The position numbers were made by a program, and so were the translations under genes. Below, in pieces: positions 9,370 to 18,405 of a stretch of 64,000 nucleotides of DNA. The notes beneath the pieces were generated by a model. That model did not search any database. It saw only the letters and a list, made by a program, of their open reading frames with translations, and had not been told where the DNA came from. How positions within the stretch are numbered: position 1 is the first letter of the stretch; each line of letters opens with the position of its first letter. Source of the DNA: Arthrobacter mangrovi (GTDB lineage: Bacteria > Actinomycetota > Actinomycetes > Actinomycetales > Micrococcaceae); contig NZ_BRVS01000004.1 of NCBI RefSeq assembly GCF_026011795.1, positions 124,001 to 188,000 of the forward strand. Direction: 5' to 3'.

Positions 9370-9969
9370 TTACTTCGAGGAGTCCGGGTGCTTGTCGCCG
9401 ATGTGGCCGGGGGCCGTGGCGGCCAGGACCCGCTGCACGAAAGCGCAGTACTCGTCCATGTAGTGGCGCAGGAACTCACGCGTGCCCTCGTTGTGCACCT
9501 CGCCGTCCTCGCCGAACACTTCCGGGTCGAACCTGACGTAGGCCTCGGGAGCGTTGAGCTGCGGCGCATCGAGGAAGCTGAGCACGCTGCGCATGGAGGA
9601 CTGCATGACGGCCGTGCCGATGCCGCCCGGCGAAGCACCGATGATCCCGGTGGGCTTGCGCGCGAAGGAGTTGGTGCCCCACGGCCGGGAGCCCCAGTCG
9701 ATGGCGTTCTTCAGGGCGCCCGGGACGGAGCGGTTGTATTCGGGCGAGATGAACAGGATGCCGTCGGACGCCTCGATGGCTTCCTTGAGGGCGCGGGCCG
9801 GAGCCGGGAAGTCGGCGTCGTAGTCCGGGCTGTAGAGGGGCAGGTCCTTGATCGGGATCTCGGTGAACTCGAGTTCGTCCGACGCGAGCTTGATCAGCGC
9901 CTTGGAGAGCGTGCGGTTGATGGAGTTGGAGGCGAGGCTGCCGACGAAGTAACCGATCTGGTGGGCCAT
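9370..9969 (-). CDS. NADPH-dependent FMN reductase family protein
   Basis: A 199-aa flavodoxin-fold flavoprotein. The FMN phosphate loop GSLASNSINR is near residues 10-19, and the family signature PEYNRSVPGALKNAIDW lies around 77-93, followed by KPTGIIGASPGG. Relatives reduce FMN, quinones, azo dyes or chromate with NAD(P)H; the physiological substrate is unknown. The length is normal. GAAAGGAGC lies upstream of the ATG at suitable spacing. It lies upstream of, and in the opposite orientation to, no obvious partner gene. Confidence 0.9.
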   Translation of the reverse strand: MAHQIGYFVGSLASNSINRTLSKALIKLASDELEFTEIPIKDLPLYSPDYDADFPAPARALKEAIEASDGILFISPEYNRSVPGALKNAIDWGSRPWGTNSFARKPTGIIGASPGGIGTAVMQSSMRSVLSFLDAPQLNAPEAYVRFDPEVFGEDGEVHNEGTREFLRHYMDEYCAFVQRVLAATAPGHIGDKHPDSSK

Positions 9970-10076
9970 GCGAAGTGCTCCTTTCGGACGGCCGGGGCGG
10001 AACCGGCCCTTACCCGGACGCCTTCCGGTCTAGCACGGCGCCGGTCCTGCGGCCAGCGGAAAACCGGATGGGGGCA

Positions 10077-11300
10077 CTAGCCGACCGCAGCCGGCTGCCC
10101 GCCCGGAGTGAGGGACGGCATGTTCTCTTCGACGTAGTCGAGCGCCAGCCGGAGGGCGCCGGTGGCGACGATGCCGTCGCCGAGCCGGGAGACCTCCACG
10201 CGCGGCGGCCGCTCGGTGAGGGACGGCAGCTCCCGGTTGATCGTGGGCAGCAGCGCCGCGGCCGAGTCTGCCACGGCTCCGGCGAGGACCACGAGTTCTG
10301 GGTCGAGGAAGGTGCCGAGCACGGCGATGACCCGGGCGATCCGGCGGGCGATCTTGTCCAGGATCTGCAGCGCCACCGGATCCTGCCGGGCCGCGGCCTC
10401 GAAGACGAAGCGGGCGGAGACGCGCGTGGTGCCGGGCCCGACCAGCTCGCGGATCAGCGTAGGCCGGCCCTCCGCCAGCGCCTGCGTGCCCCAATGCCGG
10501 GCGAGCCGGGCGATACCGTCCTGGCTGCCCACCCCTTCGACCAGCTGCAGCGATCCCACGTCCCCGGCGCCGCCGTTGCTGCCGTGCAGCAGCCGCCCGG
10601 ACTCGATCAGTCCGGTGCCCAGCCGTTCGCCGGCCAGCATGACGGCCAGGTCCTGGGTGCCCTGGCCAATGCCCCGCCATCGCTCTGCCAATGCCGCCAG
10701 GTTGGCGTCGTTCTCCAGCAGCACCGGCCAGGCGCGGTCGCGCCACACCTCGGTCTGAAGGCCCAGGTCGAACATCGACGACAGCTGATGCCCGCCCGCG
10801 ATGTTGCCATGCCGGTCCACGACGGTCGCGACACCGATCCCGACGGCGAGCACCGCCGTCGTTGGCAATCCGGCGTCCTCGAGCACCCGGTCGACGGTCC
10901 CGGTGATGGTCTCCAGGCGTTCGTCCGGCGTAGCCTCCATGGCCCGGCCGGGGATCCGCTGCGCGGCGCGGCCGAGCACTGTGCCCTTCAGGTCCGCCAC
11001 GTGGGCGGTGACCGTGGCGACGCCGAGGTCGAGGCCGAGCACGCAGCCGGCCTCGCCGTTGAATTCGAAGCGGCGCGCCGGCCGGCCCTTCTGGACTCCC
11101 TCGTTCCGCTCGGCCCCGAGCTCGCGGACCCAGCCCCGGCGGACCAGGTCGTCGCACACGGCGATCACGGTGGCGCGGGTGAGCCCGGTGCGGTCGATCA
11201 GGTCGGTTCCCGTGCAGGCTCCGCCGTGCCTCATCACGTCGAGGACGGCCTTGAGGTTGGTCCTGCGCAGGACCTGGGGCGTGCTGGCGCTGCTGCTCAC
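10077..11300 (-). CDS. ROK-family transcriptional regulator (NagC/XylR type)
   Basis: A 407-aa repressor-type protein. An N-terminal winged helix (LRRTNLKAVLDVMRHGG then TRATVIAVCDDLVRRGWV, about residues 10-65) is joined to a ROK sugar-kinase-like domain beginning GCVLGLDLGVATV near residue 87. The usual ROK zinc motif CxCGxxGCxE is not visible; the equivalent region reads GGAGDVGSLQLVEGVGSQDG, so zinc binding and kinase activity are unlikely. The effector is probably a sugar or sugar phosphate (family knowledge). It is divergent from gap across an 83-bp spacer containing an AT-rich palindrome, making gap and itself the likely targets. Confidence 0.92.
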   Translation of the reverse strand: MSSSASTPQVLRRTNLKAVLDVMRHGGACTGTDLIDRTGLTRATVIAVCDDLVRRGWVRELGAERNEGVQKGRPARRFEFNGEAGCVLGLDLGVATVTAHVADLKGTVLGRAAQRIPGRAMEATPDERLETITGTVDRVLEDAGLPTTAVLAVGIGVATVVDRHGNIAGGHQLSSMFDLGLQTEVWRDRAWPVLLENDANLAALAERWRGIGQGTQDLAVMLAGERLGTGLIESGRLLHGSNGGAGDVGSLQLVEGVGSQDGIARLARHWGTQALAEGRPTLIRELVGPGTTRVSARFVFEAAARQDPVALQILDKIARRIARVIAVLGTFLDPELVVLAGAVADSAAALLPTINRELPSLTERPPRVEVSRLGDGIVATGALRLALDYVEENMPSLTPGGQPAAVG

Positions 11301-11310
11301 AAAGTACCTC

Positions 11311-12394
<1,084 letters not shown>

Positions 12395-12428
12395 CCCAGC
12401 GCGGGCATCGACGCCGGACCGGGCCGCT

Positions 12429-12459
12429 GCAGCCGGAAACTCCCCGCTGTGGCGGCTGC
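12429..12459. terminator. Weak hairpin between gap and the MFS gene
   Basis: GCAGCCG (12429-12435) can pair with CGGCTGC (12453-12459) across a 17-nt loop in the 88-bp convergent spacer. There is no T-run; it is listed as the only inverted repeat there. Confidence 0.3.
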
Positions 12460-12482
12460 ACGGCGTAGCGGCCGCACGGCGG

Positions 12483-13739
12483 CTACTCCTTGATGACTCC
12501 GGGCAGGTACCGGGCTCCTCCGGCGGCGGCGAGGACCGCGCAGGAGAACCAGATGGCGCCGGCCGGTCCCAGCGGAGCGGCGACCAGGCCGGCCGCGAGC
12601 GGCAGCACCACCTGGCCGATGCGGTTGCCGAGGAGGCGCAGTGCGAGGGCGGCGCCGCGGGATTCGGGCCGGACGGCCTTGCTGATCAGCGTCATGGTCA
12701 GCGGCTGGCCCAGCCCGAGCAGGAAACCGCCGGCGAAGAGGCAGGCCCCGGCAATCCACAGGTGGTCCAGCAGGAACGGTGCGGCCGCGATGATGAACCC
12801 GGCCCCGGCCAGGCTCGCTACCAGCAGCTGGTACCGGGTCCAGCGGTTCAGCAGTTGGTACAGGATCACGCGCGAGATGATCGAGGCGAGCGCGCGGACG
12901 GCCAGCAGGATTCCGACGAAGACCGGCGCGACGCCCTGCTCCTCCGCCAGCAGCGGCAGGAACGCGACCAGGATGTCGATCATCGACAGCAGCGCCAGCG
13001 ACGCCGCCATGTTCCAGGTGACCCCGGGCTGGCGCAGGATGGACAGCGCCGAATCGGGCTTGCCCGCCCGCGTGCCCCCGCCGTCGTTATGGTCCGCAGT
13101 AGCGGGAGGCGGCTCCGCCGCCTTGCCCGGCCGCCGGGCCCGCCCCGGGGCGTAGCCGAGCATCAGCGGCATCGCGGCGGCAGCAATGCCGGCCGCCAGG
13201 TAGAGCGACATATTGATGTCGGACATCCAGTGACCGCCGGCCGCCTCCTGGCCGCCTCCAAGCATCAGGCCGGCGATCAGCGGTCCCAGCAGCTGGCCGC
13301 CGGAAAAGGCGGCGGTGAACCAGCCGAAGCCGCTGTCCATCCGGTCCAGCGGGGCGTAGCGGGCAATCGCGGACTGGCCGGCAATGGTGAAAACGAGGTG
13401 CCCCATGCCCAGCACCGCACTGGCCGCGCCGATCCAGGCGATGGCCGGTGCGAAGCCCAGCAGCAGCCCCGCGGCGGCCAGCAGTGCCGCGCCGGTCACC
13501 ACCATTCCGCGCAGCGAGTGCAGCCGGTCCGTCACGCGTCCCAGCCAGAGCGCGGCGATTACCGGCAGCGTGGCGTAGACAGCAGTGACGACGCCGATCG
13601 CCGCCGCGTCTCCGCCGAGGGCGAGGATCTTGTAGGAAATCACCGGGCGGGCCAGGTTCAGCGCGGTCTGCGTCAGGATGGCCGCGCCGATCAGCACCCA
13701 GAGCCATAATGCGGGCTTTTGTGCTTTGGCGGCCGGCAT
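12483..13739 (-). CDS. MFS transporter
   Basis: A 418-aa major facilitator protein with twelve hydrophobic segments, a central cytoplasmic loop rich in Pro and charge, and the short loop GRVTDRLHSLRG in the motif-A position between helices 2 and 3. Its general look is that of drug/sugar efflux members; the substrate is unknown. The open frame extends upstream to 14630, but that part lies antisense to the following propeller gene. The start MPAAKAQKPALWLW at 13739 follows GAGGAG at 11 nt and leads directly into helix 1. It converges with gap. Confidence 0.88.
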   Translation of the reverse strand: MPAAKAQKPALWLWVLIGAAILTQTALNLARPVISYKILALGGDAAAIGVVTAVYATLPVIAALWLGRVTDRLHSLRGMVVTGAALLAAAGLLLGFAPAIAWIGAASAVLGMGHLVFTIAGQSAIARYAPLDRMDSGFGWFTAAFSGGQLLGPLIAGLMLGGGQEAAGGHWMSDINMSLYLAAGIAAAAMPLMLGYAPGRARRPGKAAEPPPATADHNDGGGTRAGKPDSALSILRQPGVTWNMAASLALLSMIDILVAFLPLLAEEQGVAPVFVGILLAVRALASIISRVILYQLLNRWTRYQLLVASLAGAGFIIAAAPFLLDHLWIAGACLFAGGFLLGLGQPLTMTLISKAVRPESRGAALALRLLGNRIGQVVLPLAAGLVAAPLGPAGAIWFSCAVLAAAGGARYLPGVIKE

Positions 13740-13853
13740 CTGGCGTGTGGCTCCTCGGTGCAGTTCGGGTCGGGCTCCCCTATTCTGCCGCACGCCCGAC
13801 CGTTCACCGCACAACCGTTGCAGGACGTGTCCCCCGGTGGTCGAATAGTGACC

Positions 13854-14948
13854 ATGGCCAACGGTGCAACCACCCTGCTCGCGATCGGCACGAAGAAGGG
13901 CCTGTGGCTGGCCACGAGCCAGGACCGGGCGAACTGGACCTTGTCCGAACCGCACTTCCTGATGAACGAGGTGCCCAGCATCGGGATCGACCGCCGCGGG
14001 GACCGGACGCGGCTGCTGGTGGGCGCCCGCTCCGAGCACTGGGGGCCCACGGTCTTCCACTCTGACGACCTCGGTGCCACGTGGGCCGAGCCGGAGCACG
14101 GCGCGATCCGGTTCGAGGAGGAGGACGGCGCCGCGCTGGAACGGATCTGGCAGCTCTATCCGGACGCCGAGGACCGGCCGGGCGTGGTGTGGGCGGGCTG
14201 CGAGCCGATCTCGGTCTGGAAATCCACGGACGGCGGCGAACACTTCGAGCTGAACCGCAGCCTGTGGAACCACCCGGACAAGGAGCAGTGGGGGGCCGGC
14301 TTCGGCGGTGCCGCCGCCCACTCGGTGCTGCCCAGTCCGGCGGATCCGCAGACCGTGCACATCGCCATGAGCACCGGCGGGGTCTACCGGAGCACCGATG
14401 GAGGGCAGAGCTGGACCGCCCGCAACCACGGCATCTCCGCCTATTTCATGCCGGACCCGAATCCGGAAGTAGGCCAGTGCGTCCACAAGATCGCCCGGGA
14501 TGCGGCCAAGCCGGAGACGCTCTTCGCGCAGAACCACCACGGCGTCTACCGCTCCGACGACAACGCCGACTCCTGGGTCTCGATCGCTGACGGCCTCCCG
14601 ACGGATTTCGGCTTCGTCATGCTCACGCATCCGCGCACCTCAGGCACGGCGTGGGTGGTCCCGATCAAGGCGGACGGCGAGCGGATTCCGCCGGAGGGGC
14701 ATCTGGCGGTCCACCGGACCAACGACGGCGGTGCCTCCTGGACGCGGTTGTCCACCGGTTTGCCGGACAGCGACTTCAACGCCGTGCTGCGCGATGCCGC
14801 CGGCGTGGACCAGGCGGAGCCGGCCGGGGTGTACTTCGGCACCCGCGGCGGCAGCGTCTATGCCAGCGCGGACGAGGGCGACGTCTTCGTGGAAGTCGCC
14901 TCGCATTTGCCGGACGTGCTGTGTGTCCGCGCGGCCACCCTCGGTTAG
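13854..14948 (+). CDS. Asp-box (BNR/sialidase-like) beta-propeller protein
   Basis: A 364-aa protein with at least five Asp-box repeats of the S/T-x-D-x-G-x-x-W kind: SDDLGATW, STDGGEHF, STDGGQSW, SDDNADSW and TNDGGASW, spread along the length as in a six-bladed sialidase or VPS10-like propeller. There is no signal peptide, so it is probably cytosolic. Sialidase catalytic residues are not evident and I do not call it an enzyme. No good ribosome site precedes the ATG; a GTG two codons upstream is also possible, and the mRNA may be leaderless. The MoaD-like gene starts 7 nt after its stop, so they form a pair. Confidence 0.85.
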   Translation: MANGATTLLAIGTKKGLWLATSQDRANWTLSEPHFLMNEVPSIGIDRRGDRTRLLVGARSEHWGPTVFHSDDLGATWAEPEHGAIRFEEEDGAALERIWQLYPDAEDRPGVVWAGCEPISVWKSTDGGEHFELNRSLWNHPDKEQWGAGFGGAAAHSVLPSPADPQTVHIAMSTGGVYRSTDGGQSWTARNHGISAYFMPDPNPEVGQCVHKIARDAAKPETLFAQNHHGVYRSDDNADSWVSIADGLPTDFGFVMLTHPRTSGTAWVVPIKADGERIPPEGHLAVHRTNDGGASWTRLSTGLPDSDFNAVLRDAAGVDQAEPAGVYFGTRGGSVYASADEGDVFVEVASHLPDVLCVRAATLG

Positions 14949-14955
14949 GAGCGCC

Positions 14956-15258
14956 ATGGCGGAGGAAGAAGCACGGTCGGTCACCGTCGTCGTACCCAGC
15001 CTGCTGGCGAAGGTGATGGACGACCAGCGGGAACTGCAGGTGGGCCTGGAGGAGCCGGCCACGGTGGCCGGCGTGCTGGACAGGCTCGCGGCGGATTACC
15101 CCGTGTTCGGCCGCCGGGTGCGCAACGAGCTCGGCGACATCCGCCGCTATGTGAACCTGTACGTGGACGGGGAGGACATCCGCGGGCTGGACGGCACCGG
15201 CACGCACCTTCGTCCCGGCCAGGAACTGCTGATCATCCAGTCTGTGGCGGGCGGGTAG
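14956..15258 (+). CDS. MoaD/ThiS-family ubiquitin-like small modifier protein
   Basis: A 100-aa beta-grasp protein that ends in SVAGG, with the free C-terminal diglycine needed for adenylation and thiocarboxylation or conjugation. The core VTVVVPSLLAKV, the LAADYP helix region and HLRPGQELLIIQSVAGG match the MoaD/SAMP family. No moaE, E1-like or cofactor gene is nearby, so a role in molybdopterin synthesis is not supported by context. TTAGGAG overlaps the end of the propeller gene and serves as its ribosome site. The partner suggests a shared, uncharacterised function: sulfur carrier or protein modifier. Confidence 0.88.
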   Translation: MAEEEARSVTVVVPSLLAKVMDDQRELQVGLEEPATVAGVLDRLAADYPVFGRRVRNELGDIRRYVNLYVDGEDIRGLDGTGTHLRPGQELLIIQSVAGG

Positions 15259-15329
15259 CGTTATCCGGCTCCAGGGTCTAGAACTGGAAGGGCCAGAGGA
15301 ACAGCACTGCACGGAAAGGGAGGGGCACC

Positions 15330-15581
15330 ATGACCAGCAGCAGCAACGAGCCTTATTCGCCCGAGGCGGAGGAAGCCGACCGCCAGTGGCAGCAGATGCC
15401 GGCGGGGCCGGAGGACGACGGCGACGACGACATCCTTGCCCCTCCTGCGGCCGCGCCCGAGGCCAACGAGGCAGACCTGTTCGAGCAGTCCCTCCCGGTG
15501 AATCCGGACGAGGATGACGAGTACCCGCACGGCGCCGCCGAGGAAGCCGTGGAATACGCAGCCGAGGAGTACGAGGAGTAG
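15330..15581 (+). CDS. Small acidic protein of unknown function
   Basis: An 83-aa protein with very high Asp/Glu content, no Cys, no membrane segment and a tail of repeated Glu/Tyr/Ala. A strong GGGAGGGG ribosome site precedes the ATG, and a very strong terminator follows the stop. The central EANEADLFEQSLPV segment looks conserved in form, but I cannot attach it to a named family. Probably cytosolic and disordered. It is 71 nt downstream of the MoaD-like gene and could be cotranscribed with it. Confidence 0.75.
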   Translation: MTSSSNEPYSPEAEEADRQWQQMPAGPEDDGDDDILAPPAAAPEANEADLFEQSLPVNPDEDDEYPHGAAEEAVEYAAEEYEE

Positions 15582-15608
15582 GCGCGCCCTCAACGCGTCC
15601 GCCAGCGG

Positions 15609-15647
15609 CAGCAGGCCCCTTTCCCGAGGGAAAGGGGCCTGCTGTTT
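15609..15647. terminator. Strong bidirectional intrinsic terminator
   Basis: A perfect 17-bp repeat pairs 15609-15625 with 15628-15644; the nominal 2-nt loop means the innermost pairs open in practice. TTTCT follows on the plus strand. It separates the small acidic gene (+) from the convergent binding-protein gene (-). Confidence 0.85.
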
Positions 15648-15673
15648 CTAGCCGTTTGCCGGACCGCGGGAGA

Positions 15674-16657
15674 TCACGGGTAGATCGCGCCCAGGTCCGG
15701 TTCCTTGCTCAGGGTGCCGTACTTGACGGCGGCATCCGCCAGCTTCTGCGCGGCCTCCATGTTGAAGTCCTTGCGGAAGGTCGGCAGCGCCATCTCGGCC
15801 CGGTCCGCCTCTTCGATCTTGGTGTAGGTGCCGACAATGTCGCGCACTTCCTGAGGATTCTCCTGCGCGTACTCCAGCGACTTGTTCATCGCCGACTGGA
15901 ACTTCGCGACGAGCTCCGGATCGCTGCTGACCTTATCCCCGGTGGTGAAGTAGCCGGAGATATCCAGGTTGGGATCGAAGTCGGCGAAGTTGTAGGACAG
16001 CACGCGGCCGCCGTCCGCCACGGCCTTGGACAGGAACGGATCGAGGATCCACGCGGCGTCGACCTGGCCGTTGGCCAGCGCGGCGGGAGCGTCGGGGAAG
16101 CCGACCTCGACGAACTTGATGCTGTCCGGGTCGCCGCCGTCCGCCTCGACCACGCTGCGGATGGTGGTGTCGCCGATGTTGGCGAGCGTGTTGACCGAGA
16201 CGGTCTTGCCGGCGAGATCCTTGGGCGACTTGATGTCCGAATCTTCCTTGACCACGACGCCGCTGAAGTCCTTCTTGGTGTCGCCGGAGGTGGAGTTGCC
16301 GTTGGCCACCAGCTTGATGTCCAGGCCCTTGTCGTTGGCCACCATCACCGAGACGACGTTGCCGAAGGAGAAGTCGAAGCCGCCGCTGACAACGGCCGGG
16401 ATGGCCGCGGCGCCGCCGGCGACCGTCTGGATGTCCAGGTCGAGCCCTTCCTCCTTGAAGAAGCCCTTCTCCTCGCCCAGGTAGAGCGGGGCGGTGTCAA
16501 CGATCGGGATGACCCCCACCGTGACCTTGGTGAGGTCGCCGGCGCCTGCGGAGGCGCTGCCCTGCGGAGCTTCCCCGCCGCTGGGCGAGCCTGACCCGCA
16601 GGCCGCCAGGCCGAGCGCGGAGACGCCGGCCAAGAGAGTCAAGAACGTTCGTTTCAT
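15674..16657 (-). CDS. ABC transporter substrate-binding lipoprotein (SsuA/THI5/NMT1 type)
   Basis: A 327-aa extracytoplasmic binding protein with a lipoprotein signal (lipobox LAAC, Cys20). The fold features of the nitrate/sulfonate/taurine/thiamine-precursor family are present: VTVGVIPIVDTAPLYLGEEK at the N terminus, then FKEEGLDLDIQ and GFDFSFGN. Ligand identity is not readable. No permease or ATPase gene is adjacent, so either it shares a permease encoded elsewhere or the operon was split. It is divergent from an IclR gene, with a clear dyad between them, so it is probably controlled by that regulator. Confidence 0.9.
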   Translation of the reverse strand: MKRTFLTLLAGVSALGLAACGSGSPSGGEAPQGSASAGAGDLTKVTVGVIPIVDTAPLYLGEEKGFFKEEGLDLDIQTVAGGAAAIPAVVSGGFDFSFGNVVSVMVANDKGLDIKLVANGNSTSGDTKKDFSGVVVKEDSDIKSPKDLAGKTVSVNTLANIGDTTIRSVVEADGGDPDSIKFVEVGFPDAPAALANGQVDAAWILDPFLSKAVADGGRVLSYNFADFDPNLDISGYFTTGDKVSSDPELVAKFQSAMNKSLEYAQENPQEVRDIVGTYTKIEEADRAEMALPTFRKDFNMEAAQKLADAAVKYGTLSKEPDLGAIYP

Positions 16658-16775
16658 GTCACTTCCTCGTGTCTTAAGGTGCGGCAGCGCGGGCGCACTC
16701 CCCCAATCGGAGCACGCGAAAAGCGTGCAGCGCTGCTGTCACAACTGTGCGGGCAATGTGTCGATCACCACATCC

Positions 16776-16796
16776 TAATTCTGACAGCCAGAATTA
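16776..16796. promoter_or_regulatory. IclR-type operator in divergent spacer
   Basis: TAATTCTG-ACAGC-CAGAATTA is a perfect 8-bp inverted repeat with a 5-nt spacer, 67 nt before the IclR start and 119 nt before the binding-protein start. Position and symmetry make it the likely operator for the adjacent IclR regulator. Nothing else stands out in the 205-bp spacer. Confidence 0.65.
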
Positions 16797-16862
16797 TGCC
16801 CCAGATCACGCCCGGGCAAAAACTCCATGTCGGGCTGGGTCGGGCCGCCCTAAGCTTCTGAT

Positions 16863-17693
16863 ATGCAGAACACGAAGGCCCAGCGCACCAGGCCGACCTA
16901 CGCCATCGAGGCCGTGGACAACGCACTGCAACTGCTGCAGCTGCTGCGGGACCTCGGCAGGGTGCGGCTCAAGGACGCAGCCGCGGAGCTCGGCGTCGCT
17001 CCATCGACGGCGCACCGGCTGTTCGCCATGCTGGTCTACCGCGGCTTCGCCGTCCAGGACGAAACCAAGCAGTACCTGCCCGGCCCCTCGCTGGACGCCG
17101 CCCCGGCAGGGGTCAGCTGGACCACGCAGCTCCGCGGGATCTGCCAGCCGCACCTGGAACTGCTCGCCTCGCGCGTGAACGAGACCGTCAACCTCATGAT
17201 CCGGGTAGGCAGCCAGGCACGGTTCCTCAGCACGGTCGAGGGCACCAACATCCTGCGTATCGGCGACCGCCAGGGGGCCGTCCTGCCGGCCCGGAGCGCG
17301 TCCGGGGGCAAGGCCATGCTCGCGGAACTGGAGCCGGCCCAGCTGCATCAGCTCTTCCGCCCCGACAGCTCCGGCACCGCCGGCACCGTGGCCGCCGGCG
17401 GCGACCTCATCCCCGACGTCGAGTACCCCGGCTTCCTCCGGGAGCTCGAGGCAATCCGGCAGAACGGTTTCGCAGCCAACTTCGAAGGCACGGAGGAGGG
17501 CGTGAGCGCGCTGGGCGTGGCCATCCACAACGGCGCGGGCGAGGAGCTCGGGGCGGTCAGCGTCGCCGTCCCGGCCACCCGCTTCCGGCAGGTCTTCGAC
17601 AACGGCCTGGCCCAGGAGGTGCTGCGCTGGCGGCAGGAGCTCGAGCTGGACCTGAAGTCCTTCCTGATCCAGGATGACGGGCCTGCTGGCTGA
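16863..17693 (+). CDS. IclR-family transcriptional regulator
   Basis: A 276-aa regulator with an N-terminal winged helix (AIEAVDNALQLLQLL, then LKDAAAELGVAPSTAHRLF, residues about 15-55) and the C-terminal IclR effector domain, including SASGGKAMLAEL and GVSALGVAIHNGAGEELGAV. It probably senses a small organic acid or sulfur compound. No ribosome site precedes the ATG, and TAAGCT lies 6 nt upstream of it, so the transcript may be leaderless. The adjacent divergent binding-protein gene is the obvious target. Confidence 0.92.
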   Translation: MQNTKAQRTRPTYAIEAVDNALQLLQLLRDLGRVRLKDAAAELGVAPSTAHRLFAMLVYRGFAVQDETKQYLPGPSLDAAPAGVSWTTQLRGICQPHLELLASRVNETVNLMIRVGSQARFLSTVEGTNILRIGDRQGAVLPARSASGGKAMLAELEPAQLHQLFRPDSSGTAGTVAAGGDLIPDVEYPGFLRELEAIRQNGFAANFEGTEEGVSALGVAIHNGAGEELGAVSVAVPATRFRQVFDNGLAQEVLRWRQELELDLKSFLIQDDGPAG

Positions 17694-17771
17694 GTACACC
17701 TGGCGCCGCTCAGGTCCCCGGCACCGCCTCCGGTCCGCGGTGCGACCGCAGCGAGGTGATGACCGCGTAGG

Positions 17772-18299
17772 TCAGCCGGACGCCGGAAACAGCGTGCGCA
17801 CGCCGAAGAGCATGGTGATGCCCAGCAGCGTCAGCATGGGCAGGAGCAGCGCCAGCACTGCCAGCGCAGCGTCGAGGAGGCCCAGCAGCAGCACCGTCCG
17901 CCGTTCCGCCCCCGCAACCCGGCGCAGCATGGACAGGTGGCTGACGGCGCCGGCGGCGAGCGCGCACACCCCGATCGCCACCAGCACGGCCACCTGCACA
18001 TCGCGCCAGGCCGCTACCGCCAGGCCCGCGAGGATCCAGGCGATCGCCACCACCGGCAGCCTGAGCCGCCGCGGCGAGCGCGGAACGGCCGCGAGGTCCG
18101 CCAGGCCCGAGAGCACAAGTCCCAGGCCGATCGACAGCGCGTAGCGGTTCAACGAGGCCACCGGGTCGAGGATCAGGAACACGCCGAGTCCGCTGGAGAA
18201 CAGTCCCAGCGCCAGCAACACCCACCACGGCGCGCCCTGCAGGAGCCGCGCCATGAGCTGCGGCCAAGCCCGTAAACGTTCCCCGATCGTCCTGCGCAC
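17772..18299 (-). CDS. HdeD-like (DUF308) membrane protein
   Basis: A 175-aa protein with six hydrophobic helices arranged as three pairs, including GLFSSGLGVFLILDPVAS in the first pair, the usual DUF308/HdeD pattern. E. coli HdeD is linked to acid resistance; the biochemical role is unknown. Length is normal. It is convergent with the IclR gene and lies 106 bp downstream of the plus-strand-opposed fadD stop, probably as its own unit. Confidence 0.85.
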   Translation of the reverse strand: MRRTIGERLRAWPQLMARLLQGAPWWVLLALGLFSSGLGVFLILDPVASLNRYALSIGLGLVLSGLADLAAVPRSPRRLRLPVVAIAWILAGLAVAAWRDVQVAVLVAIGVCALAAGAVSHLSMLRRVAGAERRTVLLLGLLDAALAVLALLLPMLTLLGITMLFGVRTLFPASG

Positions 18300-18405
18300 G
18301 CCAGCCTCCCCGCTGCTCCCGGCCGGTGCCGGAAATTACTTGGTGGTGCCGTTATCCTTCAGGGTACCCGCGCAGCCCCGGCCCGTCGCGGGCGGGCGCC
18401 GACGG

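Noticed and set aside
12483-14630. A 715-codon minus-strand open frame suggesting an N-terminally extended MFS protein
   Set aside because: The first 297 codons are exactly antisense to the propeller gene, have no family features, and a normal start with a ribosome site exists at 13739.
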